A stretch of DNA of 64,000 bases. Source: an uncultured Granulosicoccaceae bacterium (GTDB lineage: Bacteria; Pseudomonadota; Gammaproteobacteria; Granulosicoccales; Granulosicoccaceae). The position numbers and the translations under genes were made by a program. Location of the stretch: the NCBI GenBank assembly GCA_937998875.1, contig CALLBO010000006.1, positions 28,098 to 92,097 of the forward strand. The letters run 5' to 3'. Of this stretch, positions 1 through 7,349 are shown piece by piece (position 1 is the stretch's first letter; the number at the start of each line of letters is the position of its first letter). Under the pieces are notes generated by a model that was not told where the DNA came from, made no database searches, and saw only the letters and a program-made list of their open reading frames with translations.

Positions 1-17
1 GAATTTTCCGATCATTA

Positions 18-395
18 CTAGTGAATGTCTTTTTCGGAGCCTTTGGTTTGCACCAGAACCCAGGGTGCCACAACCACACACCAGAATTGCGGATTGTCTT
101 TTGTCCACTGGCGTGCATCATCATCACTGGCACGACGAACAGTACCTTTATCAAGCCAGTTTTGCATGCAGGTTTTATCATCAATTGACATGCTGTGAGC
201 GACATCTACCAGGTCAAGCTCTGCATCAACCCGTACCACAACACCGCGGGCGAAGTGCTTAACCAGTTCCTGCCAGTCAATGACACCTGTCTGTTGGTTG
301 ATCTCCTGCGAGATCTCGTCTGAAATAGTCTGCCCGGAGCTCTGCGCTGATACTGGATCGGGAGATTGATTCTGTTTGTTATCTTTGCTGACCAA
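18..395 (-). CDS. DUF2288 family protein
   Basis: A 125-residue soluble protein with no signal peptide or membrane segment. Residues 41-116 match what I know of the DUF2288 family: a WQEL..HFARG opening, an ELDLVDVA stretch and a closing FWCVVVAPWVLVQ. The family has no assigned function. The first 35 residues are polar and low in complexity (many Gln, Ser, Asp) and look disordered. The start is a TTG with only a weak ribosome site. It lies 11 bases after the stop of the S41 protease, so the two are probably co-transcribed. Confidence 0.8.
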   Translation of the reverse strand: MVSKDNKQNQSPDPVSAQSSGQTISDEISQEINQQTGVIDWQELVKHFARGVVVRVDAELDLVDVAHSMSIDDKTCMQNWLDKGTVRRASDDDARQWTKDNPQFWCVVVAPWVLVQTKGSEKDIH

Positions 396-406
396 TGGTC
401 CGGTCT

Positions 407-1825
407 CTATTGCGCGTGGTTTGCCAGTTGTTGAAGTCTGTTGATCGCGGTTTCTAATTGCAAGTCTTTTGCAGCAATATACTCAGCAGCTCTATCGGGA
501 TATTTCTTTCTGACATCCTTCTCCAGCAGCATTCGCTGAAATGCTCCTGCGTCTGCGTTTATATTCAGCGAGCCGACCCGGCGATACATAAAGTCGCTAT
601 CACTTTGTACGTATACATCCGGGACGATCCCGGTGGCGTGAATTAACTGATGGTCAGGTCTGCCGAACATGGCGATCGTGGTTCTGATCGCGCCGCCAAG
701 TGGTGCGGCCAAATTAAATACTTTTTGTACCAGACCCTTTCCGAAAGACGGGCTGCCAATTATGATACCGCGGCCAAAAGATTGAATCGCGCCGGCCACA
801 ATTTCCGATGAGGACATGCTGTCCCCATTGATAAGTACTGCCAGAGGCAGATCAGTCAGATGTTCGCCATGGCGCGGTAACAGTGTTGTTTTACCGGATT
901 TGTTTCTTTCACAATAGACCTCCTGCTCCGGGCTGAACATTGAGACTATCGCTCTGGCAGCGCGGGTTGAACCACCCGGGTTATCGCGTAAGTCGAGTAT
1001 GAAACTTGTCGCACCCTGCTCAAGTAGACCTTTGAGCAATTTTTCTGTGCGGGTATGTGTTTTGCTGCCAAAGCGACTGATCTTTATATAGCCGATATTT
1101 TGATCCAGTAATTCAGCGTCTGCGTAGTGTAGTTCTACAGGTGCACGTGTAATCTCAATTTGATGTTTAGTGTCATCACGCATTACTGTGATGACTGCGG
1201 TCGAGTCTGCGGGGCCCTTGAGCACACTGCCAATTTCACTTGCGCGCAAACCTTTTAGCGGCTTATCGTTAACGCTTATGAGTTTGTCGCCCGGCTGTAT
1301 GTCTGCGCCATCCATTGGTCCACCGATAAGCACCCCTATGGCAAGCGGGTAATCGTTTTTTATGGTTCTGAACTTTAGTCCAACGCCAACAAAATTACCG
1401 CTGCGTCGGGAGTTATATTTTTTTAAAGCATCGGGGGTAATGTAGTTGGCATACTGATCATTATAGAGATCAAGAGTTTCTGACAAAACTTCACGCATGA
1501 GGTCTATACGTTTTGCATTGACAACTGATTGATAGTCGGCGGAATTGTCGTCGAGTGTCTTTTCAATTATTGTGATTCTGGAATGATAGTCTTTGAGGAT
1601 TTCGTCATTTAATGGAGGTGGTTCATCGGTAAACATGGTCAGTTGAGTCTGACTGATAAGATTTAACGCCTTAACAAACTCTGTGTAGGCTGTAGGTTTT
1701 ACTGCGGCGGATGCAAACGGTGAAAAAATCACAAGTCCGAGTATGCTGACACAAAGCAGGGCTGTATGAGCCAGTCTGTGTAATTGAGCAACGGTCTGCG
1801 TACTTTTTTTATAATACGTCTTCAT
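407..1825 (-). CDS. S41 family C-terminal processing peptidase with PDZ domain
   Basis: A periplasmic serine protease of the CtpA/Prc family, which trims or degrades envelope proteins. From the chosen ATG, the first 40 residues form a basic stretch, a hydrophobic core (LLCVSILGLVIF) and a likely cleavage site near FASAA. A PDZ domain follows (GGPMDGADIQPGDKLISV region), then the S41 core. The catalytic serine is expected in NGDSMSSSEIV and the general-base lysine in PSFGKGLVQ; both motifs are intact. An upstream GTG at 1909 would add 28 polar residues before the signal peptide, so I prefer the ATG at 1825. It is followed closely by the DUF2288 gene. The specific substrate is unknown. Confidence 0.88.
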   Translation of the reverse strand: MKTYYKKSTQTVAQLHRLAHTALLCVSILGLVIFSPFASAAVKPTAYTEFVKALNLISQTQLTMFTDEPPPLNDEILKDYHSRITIIEKTLDDNSADYQSVVNAKRIDLMREVLSETLDLYNDQYANYITPDALKKYNSRRSGNFVGVGLKFRTIKNDYPLAIGVLIGGPMDGADIQPGDKLISVNDKPLKGLRASEIGSVLKGPADSTAVITVMRDDTKHQIEITRAPVELHYADAELLDQNIGYIKISRFGSKTHTRTEKLLKGLLEQGATSFILDLRDNPGGSTRAARAIVSMFSPEQEVYCERNKSGKTTLLPRHGEHLTDLPLAVLINGDSMSSSEIVAGAIQSFGRGIIIGSPSFGKGLVQKVFNLAAPLGGAIRTTIAMFGRPDHQLIHATGIVPDVYVQSDSDFMYRRVGSLNINADAGAFQRMLLEKDVRKKYPDRAAEYIAAKDLQLETAINRLQQLANHAQ

Positions 1826-2032
1826 TCTTATTTGGTGTTGCTTCTGAAATGAACCTGGTTCAGCGGGTTGAGAACTTGTGACCGACGGTTTAGTCGATCG
1901 TTCATACACCGATGCAAATCGTGCACCTGGTCGTTGCCGCCTGCTATGGCGTAGGGAATTTAAGTAACTAGAGAATTTCGTGACGATTGATAGGGTGACT
2001 ATAGCCGTCGTCGGGGAATTTGTCGCAAAGTC

Positions 2033-2977
2033 CTACGACAACTGCAATATTCTTGGCGTACCACTGCGAACTACCTTGAAACCGGCCGCTTCCAACAGGT
2101 CCGCTTTGGTCAGGTCTTCAACCTTGCGGCTTAATGCCAGGCCCATATTATCCAGGAGCGCTGCAGTCTGGAACTGATGATCGTCTATGTGCTGGCCATT
2201 CGAGCTGTCTCTTGGCACCAGGATCGGACGTTTCCCCATACGTAGGGATGTGAGTGCTGTTCCGGTGCCTGCGTGTGCGATAACTACGTCAGCCTCTTGC
2301 ATGGCTTGCTCAAGTTCATGGGCTGGCACAACTTCTTTGCCATCAATATTTAAATCGCTGACGTCGGTAGAGCCGGTCTGCCAGAGTACGGATTCTGCAT
2401 CTGAGAGGTAGTCTGCGAGGCGAACGAAGAAATCGCGAAAGCTATAATCTTCCATCGTGCCGACAGACACCACCGCGCGGCGGATACCCGCTGGCTTCTG
2501 CGTTAGCGGTACGGATTCAAAACCATCAAACACAGAACCGAGGAATTTCCATTGTTCATTAGCCCAGGCTTCATGTTGGTTATAGAACTTGATGCCCGGT
2601 ACCCGGCTTAATGCTTTACCGGTGACGGAAGGCCCTTCTACCCGGGTAGCTGACTCGATGTAGTGAGTGGGTATTCCGCGAATGGCGCTGTAGGGTAGAT
2701 AGGCAAGCGCGATTGCAGAGCCGGTGCTGATTACCGAGTTTACGTTGTACTTTCTAATGAGTTTGAATGCCTGCGGTACATTGCGAAGCACCGAAGAGAG
2801 TCCGCGCGGCTTGATGTACGGCACATACTCTACCCGCTGATCCTTCAACATGGACCGGGTTTGCGGTGAGTCAAAAGTTACCCAGATGCAATCTTTACCA
2901 ACGCCTTCGATACGCGGCCACAGCTCGGCGAGTTGCGTAAAATGGCCCCCGCTCGATGCCACCAGCATGGTAGTCAT
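2033..2977 (-). CDS. Fused Alg14/Alg13-type glycosyltransferase (GT28-like)
   Basis: A 314-residue GT-B glycosyltransferase. The N-terminal half begins MLVASSGGHFTQL, the signature of the Alg14/EpsF/PssD acceptor-binding half. The C-terminal half (from about residue 165) resembles Alg13/PssE/MurG, with SVGTMEDYSFRDF, a VVIAHAGTGT motif and ILVPRDSSNGQHIDDHQ expected to bind the sugar nucleotide. In many exopolysaccharide loci the two halves are separate genes; here they form one chain. These enzymes add the second sugar to a lipid-linked acceptor. A WecG-type transferase lies 1.8 kb away on the other strand, so a shared surface glycan is possible. The acceptor and sugar are not readable from sequence. 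Confidence 0.82.
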   Translation of the reverse strand: MTTMLVASSGGHFTQLAELWPRIEGVGKDCIWVTFDSPQTRSMLKDQRVEYVPYIKPRGLSSVLRNVPQAFKLIRKYNVNSVISTGSAIALAYLPYSAIRGIPTHYIESATRVEGPSVTGKALSRVPGIKFYNQHEAWANEQWKFLGSVFDGFESVPLTQKPAGIRRAVVSVGTMEDYSFRDFFVRLADYLSDAESVLWQTGSTDVSDLNIDGKEVVPAHELEQAMQEADVVIAHAGTGTALTSLRMGKRPILVPRDSSNGQHIDDHQFQTAALLDNMGLALSRKVEDLTKADLLEAAGFKVVRSGTPRILQLS

Positions 2978-3228
2978 GCTGTCACGCCGTTTGTTTTTAT
3001 TGTGGTATCAGTGGTCAAACGATGAAAGGTCCGGGGACGCGTTAAACAAAACGGGTGGAATGATGCAGCGCCAGTGGTGCTGCGACGAATCGAGCGAGCA
3101 ATTATCCTACAAAAAGGTGAGGTAAGCATGCTTGCTTACCGAGCTGAAATAGCGAATTGCCAAAAAACCGTTGCGTGTGAGTTATGAGGCATGCTGTTGT
3201 CGCTATGATATTGTTTTTTTACGCTGTT

Positions 3229-4296
3229 CTATTTCGCTAAGATCTTTTTCAGGCTATCGGCATCCAGGCCGAACTCTTCTCCAATAGATACGAGCTGCCC
3301 GATTGTTTCATCGTCAACATCTATGCCGTTTTTTTCTCTATCGAGTCGATTACGCAATTCCGGCTCGCCGGGCATCAGTACAGTATCCTGATCCTGTACC
3401 GGCTTGCTGGATTTAATCGACTGATAAAACTCCATGACCCGTTCTTCAATCTGTTCCTGAGTGTCAAAGGCCAGCGGGTCGATTAAAATGGAAAACACAT
3501 TGTTAAACACGCCATTCGGGATGTGATTTCCAGTGGCAACCGTTTCTTTACCGGCTATCGCACCGGCGAGTAGTTCGACAAAAATCGCGAGACCGGAACC
3601 TTTGTGCTGACCGAATGGTGTCAGCGCACCAGACCGGTTTAACCAGATCGGCGATGGATCATCAGTAGGTGTGCCGGCGTCGTCGATAACCCAGCCCAGT
3701 GGAATTTTATTACCACGATTATGTGCAACTCGCACTTTGCCAAAAGCCACTGTGCTGGTGGCAAGGTCAAGCATTGGTTGGGCGTTACCATTCACGGGAA
3801 TCCCTATACTTATAGGGTTAGTGGAGAATGACGGCTGGCTGCTGCCATGTGCCGCAACCAACGGGGCGTGGCCCCAGACATTGACAAAGTGAAGTGAAAT
3901 TAAGCCTTGTTGCGCGCAATATTCCGAGTAATGCCCGGCTCTGGATACGTGGCCGGCGTTGCGCAAGCCAAGGACTGCAACTTTGTTGTCCCGACACGAT
4001 TTAATCGCTTCATCAAGCGCGAGCAAAGCCATTCGGTGACCAAAACCCCGTTTGGCGTCTACCACAGTCACAGCGCCTTTGTTTAGTATAACTTCAGGTG
4101 TTTGATTAGGGACCAGATTTCCATCGGCTACCTGTTTTCCGTAAACCGGCAACATGCCGATGCCATGAGAGTCGTGGCCGGAAAGATTTGCCTTCACCAG
4201 GTGTTCGGCAACAATATTTTGCTCGGTTTCGTCACAGCCGAATCCAGTCAGAATTGTGGTGGCCAGTCTGGTAAGGCTATCGGCAGAGTATCTCAT
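3229..4296 (-). CDS. Ldh family NAD(P)-dependent oxidoreductase (malate/L-lactate dehydrogenase type)
   Basis: A cytosolic 2-hydroxyacid dehydrogenase of the Ldh_2 fold (malate, L-lactate, ureidoglycolate or sulfolactate dehydrogenases), unrelated to classical lactate dehydrogenases. Typical family motifs are visible: NLSGHDSHGIGM near the N-terminus (the His of HDSHG is a conserved active-site residue), GFGHRMA, LRNAGHVSRAGHYSEYC, STNPISIGIP and the C-terminal FGQHKGSGLAIFVELLAGA. I take the ATG at 4296 because the family usually begins a few residues before the first helix; an in-frame ATG at 4344 would add 16 residues. Neither start has a good ribosome site. The substrate cannot be decided. 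It stands alone between two glycosyltransferases. Confidence 0.85.
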   Translation of the reverse strand: MRYSADSLTRLATTILTGFGCDETEQNIVAEHLVKANLSGHDSHGIGMLPVYGKQVADGNLVPNQTPEVILNKGAVTVVDAKRGFGHRMALLALDEAIKSCRDNKVAVLGLRNAGHVSRAGHYSEYCAQQGLISLHFVNVWGHAPLVAAHGSSQPSFSTNPISIGIPVNGNAQPMLDLATSTVAFGKVRVAHNRGNKIPLGWVIDDAGTPTDDPSPIWLNRSGALTPFGQHKGSGLAIFVELLAGAIAGKETVATGNHIPNGVFNNVFSILIDPLAFDTQEQIEERVMEFYQSIKSSKPVQDQDTVLMPGEPELRNRLDREKNGIDVDDETIGQLVSIGEEFGLDADSLKKILAK

Positions 4297-4344
4297 CGTC
4301 TGATTTTGCGCGGCGCGCCATTTTCGTTGTGACACAGTGAACAT

Positions 4345-4789
4345 AACAGATCAGCGGACACTTTGGCTGCTCGATTTGCGGGGGTGTTACGGTCCGGTTG
4401 TCGTCGTTGCAATGGAGGGTGGTTTACGAATGAGTTACGATAGGAAGTCGCGGTGTCTATCTCGGTAGTATGACTGGAGGCATGGCATCCCGAAGGGGTT
4501 TTCGAACGTCAATGGTTGGCAAATCCCGGCTGAAAACACGCAAGCTCTTACGGGTAACAGGAAAATACAGAGTTAATAATGTTTTACGTGAATGAATTTT
4601 CATGCACCGGAAGCCCAATATTGACGCGCTGTATTATGTGCAACTCGATGGGCTTGCAGGCGAATCGGTCTGTTAGCGCCTGCATCAACAAAACAGTTAG
4701 TGGCAGCTGATCACCGGTGAAGAGTTCGGAAATTACAATAGCATTGCGTTATTCGGATTGTTTGTTGGCACGTGCCAAAGGGTACCGAT
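4345..4789. other. Gap upstream of the WecG-type gene
   Basis: No convincing gene. It holds the upstream regions of the leftward dehydrogenase and the rightward WecG-type gene, so promoters for both should lie here. A 41-codon basic open frame (4470-4595, plus strand) has no strong ribosome site or recognisable similarity. The right end contains the palindrome listed at 4765-4778. Confidence 0.5.
4765..4778. promoter_or_regulatory. 14-bp perfect palindrome just before the WecG-type start
   Basis: TTGGCACGTGCCAA is a perfect inverted repeat. It sits immediately before, and slightly overlaps, the AAAGGG ribosome site of the WecG-type gene. Its symmetry suits a dimeric repressor or a small mRNA hairpin that masks the ribosome site. 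No regulator in the window can be assigned to it. Confidence 0.35.
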
Positions 4790-5590
4790 GTGAGTCTGGA
4801 AATTTTAGAAAAAGTACCGTTCGATACGATGGATAGCACTAATAAGTTCAATGTGCTCGATATCGACTTCCTGAGTATCTCCAGAGAAGAAGCGCTGAGC
4901 CTGTTGCAGCAGGTAATTGATCGGGGCGAAAAAGAATCCGTATCGTTCATCAATGCAGACTGTCTTAACATAAGCTGTAAAGATGAAGAATATCGGGCAA
5001 TTTTGCAGTCGCAGAAAATTGTGTTGCCTGACGGTGCTGGAATTGAAATCGCGTGTCGGGTGATTGGTAAGCAGCTGGTTGCTAATCTGAATGGTACCGA
5101 CTTGATACCGCAGCTCTGGGAGATTGCTGCGCAAAAAGGTTACCGATTCTATTTACTGGGTGCCGCACCCGGAGTCACGCAGCGGATGAAGCTCAAGCTT
5201 GAAGAAACCTACCCGGGTATACAAGTGGCAGGGGAACACCATGGCTACTTTGACCATGACACCGAGTCTGATTCGGTAATTGATGAAATCAATGCAGCAG
5301 AATCTAATGTCGTGTTGGTTGCATTCGGCGCTCCGGTGCAGGAAAAGTGGATTCATCAATATCAGGGCAAGATCGACAGTAATCTAATTGTCGGCGTTGG
5401 TGGATTGTTTGATTTTTACTCTGGCGATAAAAAGCGTGCACCGTTATGGATGAGAAATAACGGTCTCGAGTGGATGTATCGGTTGTACCTGGAGCCCGGG
5501 CGACTATGGCGTCGCTATATCGTTGGTAATCCGTTGTTTGTTTTCCGTGTGTTCAAGTGGAAAAAGCGGGTGGCATCTGCTGGAAGCTGA
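4790..5590 (+). CDS. WecG/TagA/CpsF family glycosyltransferase (GT26)
   Basis: A peripheral inner-membrane glycosyltransferase that adds a sugar (ManNAc, ManNAcA or glucose in known members) to an undecaprenyl-linked acceptor. Family motifs in order: FINADCLNI, VLPDGAGIE (the conserved Asp is the likely catalytic residue), FYLLGAAPGV, GYFD, VAFGAPVQEKW, VGVGGLFDFYSGDKKRAPLWMRNNGLEW and a basic C-terminal LYLEPGRLWRRY. Length is normal. I choose GTG at 4790 because AAAGGG lies eight bases before it; a GTG at 4772 is also open. The gene is isolated and converges on hemH. The product could be an exopolysaccharide or an enterobacterial-common-antigen-like polymer. Confidence 0.88.
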   Translation: MSLEILEKVPFDTMDSTNKFNVLDIDFLSISREEALSLLQQVIDRGEKESVSFINADCLNISCKDEEYRAILQSQKIVLPDGAGIEIACRVIGKQLVANLNGTDLIPQLWEIAAQKGYRFYLLGAAPGVTQRMKLKLEETYPGIQVAGEHHGYFDHDTESDSVIDEINAAESNVVLVAFGAPVQEKWIHQYQGKIDSNLIVGVGGLFDFYSGDKKRAPLWMRNNGLEWMYRLYLEPGRLWRRYIVGNPLFVFRVFKWKKRVASAGS

Positions 5591-5709
5591 AAGCACGATT
5601 GATTTAATTTTTGGTCAGACTCATTATTGAGCGACATCCTCCTCACAACCGTAGGCGCCTGCATTCACGACAGCGGGAGGGTGCCTTCAGTTTTGCATTT
5701 TCGTAAACC

Positions 5710-6825
5710 TTAAGCAGTCGCACCAAGTGCCAATGCCCTTTCTCTGGACGCTGCCAGTACTACTTCGTTATTGATGTCTTCACGATTAGCTTCAGGCCAA
5801 CCCTGGCAGTGGCGTTCTATAAGCTTGCTGATCATATCGATATGCATAGCCTGATCATTGAGTGCAGGTATGTAGCTGAACTGCTCGCCACCGGCTTCGA
5901 TAAAGTACTCTCTATTTTCTTCATCGATTTCTTCGATGGTCTCGAGGCAGTCTGCGGAAAAACCCGGACAAATAACATGAATATGCTTAATACCTTTGGA
6001 TGGCAGTGCTTTAAGCGTTTCATCACAATAGGGTTGCAGCCATGGTTCTTTGCCAAAGCGGGATTGAAATACCACCTGGAACTGGTCTTCTGACAATTGC
6101 AGCCGGTCTGCCAGCAATCTTGAAGTTGCCTGACATTGGCAAAAATACGGGTCACCCTTGGTGCGATAGCGTTCTGGTATGCCGTGATACGAGAGAATCA
6201 ACTGTTGTGGTTTGCCGTGCTGCTGCCAGTGAGCTTCCACCGACTTTGCCAGTGCATCAATGTAGCCTGCATCATCAAAGTACTGGTTAATAAACCGGCA
6301 TTCCGGTATCCACCTGAGCTTGCTGAGTTGCGCGGTTACTTCATCAAAGACGGAGGCGACGGTGGAGCCTGAGTACTGCGGGTACATTGGCAGTACCACC
6401 AGTCTTCTGACATTTTTTTTACGTAATCGTGTTAATGCATCGGCGACTGACGGGTTGCCATATCGCATGGCGAGTTCAACTTCTGCGTTTATGCCTTCCG
6501 GGGATGTTTCAGCGTTAAGTGTTGCAGCCAAAGCAACGGCCTGTTTACGGCTGATGCTCATCAGCGGTGACCCGTCTTTTTCATCCCAGACGGACTTGTA
6601 GGCCTCAGCGGTTTTAGCTGGCCGAATTCTTAAAATCACGCCATTAAGAATTAGCCACCACAGAACTCTTGGTACTTCAACGATGCGCGGATCGCTTAGG
6701 AATTGTTTGAGATAACGTCGTACATCCTTTACTTGCGTAGAGTCTGGTGTGCCAAGATTGACCAGCAGTACTCCGAGTCGTGAGGGACTACCGTGCTGAT
6801 AGTCCGAATCTCCCAGATATTTCAT
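5710..6825 (-). CDS. hemH: Ferrochelatase
   Basis: Inserts ferrous iron into protoporphyrin IX, the last step of haem synthesis, at the cytoplasmic membrane face. The 371-residue protein carries the classical motifs: LLVNLGTPDS near the N-terminus, the SPLMSISRKQA region, LPMYPQYSGST and LILSYHGIPERY with the metal-binding His, followed by YFCQCQATSRLL. The C-terminal part contains FQSRFGKEPWLQPY and VICPGFSADCLETIEEI. Two nearby cysteines (YFCQCQ) occur in many proteobacterial members. The ATG start at 6825 gives normal family length. It is transcribed away from the DnaA-box region and converges with the WecG-type gene. Nothing looks broken. Confidence 0.96.
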   Translation of the reverse strand: MKYLGDSDYQHGSPSRLGVLLVNLGTPDSTQVKDVRRYLKQFLSDPRIVEVPRVLWWLILNGVILRIRPAKTAEAYKSVWDEKDGSPLMSISRKQAVALAATLNAETSPEGINAEVELAMRYGNPSVADALTRLRKKNVRRLVVLPMYPQYSGSTVASVFDEVTAQLSKLRWIPECRFINQYFDDAGYIDALAKSVEAHWQQHGKPQQLILSYHGIPERYRTKGDPYFCQCQATSRLLADRLQLSEDQFQVVFQSRFGKEPWLQPYCDETLKALPSKGIKHIHVICPGFSADCLETIEEIDEENREYFIEAGGEQFSYIPALNDQAMHIDMISKLIERHCQGWPEANREDINNEVVLAASRERALALGATA

Positions 6826-7090
6826 TGTGTTCTCGAGCGTGGTTCTTTGATGGGCGACAGTTTACTGCAATGTCGAATTTTCGACCCGTTTATAGAGTTC
6901 AGCGAGTGCTATGCATAAAAAAAAACAAGTCAGCTTAATAAAAATTGGTCGGTCTAACGGTTAGCCGATAATTTGACGCACTTCACACTTACAGTTCGTC
7001 AGGCACCAGGTGAGGTGCGGCGTGATTTACCTGTTAGAACCTGAATAATACTGGTGGAATTCAAATAAAACGTTGTTTTCACACAACAGC

Positions 7091-7107
7091 AAAAGTGTTG
7101 CACTTTT
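7091..7107. repeat. 7-3-7 inverted repeat in the hemH-priA gap
   Basis: AAAAGTG-TTG-CACTTTT is a perfect inverted repeat. It is AT-rich and lies about 30 bases left of the first DnaA-box match. It could be an operator for an unknown dimeric regulator or a structural element of the region. It lacks the GC-rich stem expected of a terminator. Confidence 0.35.
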
Positions 7108-7136
7108 ATATCACTTGCTCGGACCAGGGGATCGAC

Positions 7137-7334
7137 TTATTCACACCGGAATGGTTGTGCGGATTTGCTTATAGGAGTTTTAGAAACAAATCAATAGTGT
7201 AATGAGTGAAGTTGCTAAGTCACTGTATTTAAGAAATTTATTTCGCGGCGATTGGATAATCGTAAATCTAGTATCATGGCGTCGGCCACCCAACGTGGCC
7301 AGACACTACTTTTTTTTCCACAGAGTTATCCACA
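7137..7334 (+). promoter_or_regulatory. Cluster of three DnaA boxes upstream of priA
   Basis: TTATTCACA at 7137-7145, TTTTCCACA at 7314-7322 and TTATCCACA at 7326-7334, all on the plus strand. The last is the high-affinity consensus, and the last two are 12 bases apart start to start. A one-mismatch copy (GTTTTCACA) lies at 7075-7083. The two right-hand boxes end 15 bases before the ATG at 7350, so bound DnaA could affect priA expression. The paired arrangement also resembles boxes in gammaproteobacterial replication origins, but no dnaA, dnaN, rpmH or mnmG is present to support an origin. Confidence 0.5.
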
Positions 7335-7349
7335 GGCAAAGTTCGCTCA

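Larger units (their letters stand above)
6826..7349. other. Non-coding, AT-rich region between divergent hemH and priA with DnaA-box matches
   Basis: About 520 bases with no credible gene (a 63-codon frame at 7202-7393 runs into priA and has no family resemblance). It contains A-runs near 6918-6926, a 7-3-7 inverted repeat at 7091-7107, and three matches to the DnaA box (TTATTCACA, TTTTCCACA, TTATCCACA). The two flanking genes are transcribed outwards. It must at least hold their promoters. The box cluster is treated as a separate feature and finding. Confidence 0.6.

Noticed and set aside
4470-4595. A 41-codon basic open frame upstream of the WecG-type gene
   Set aside because: No strong ribosome site, no recognisable domain, and its length is common by chance.
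6826-7349. Calling this gap a definite chromosomal replication origin
   Set aside because: The box cluster is suggestive, but dnaA, dnaN, rpmH and mnmG are absent and GC skew could not be computed.
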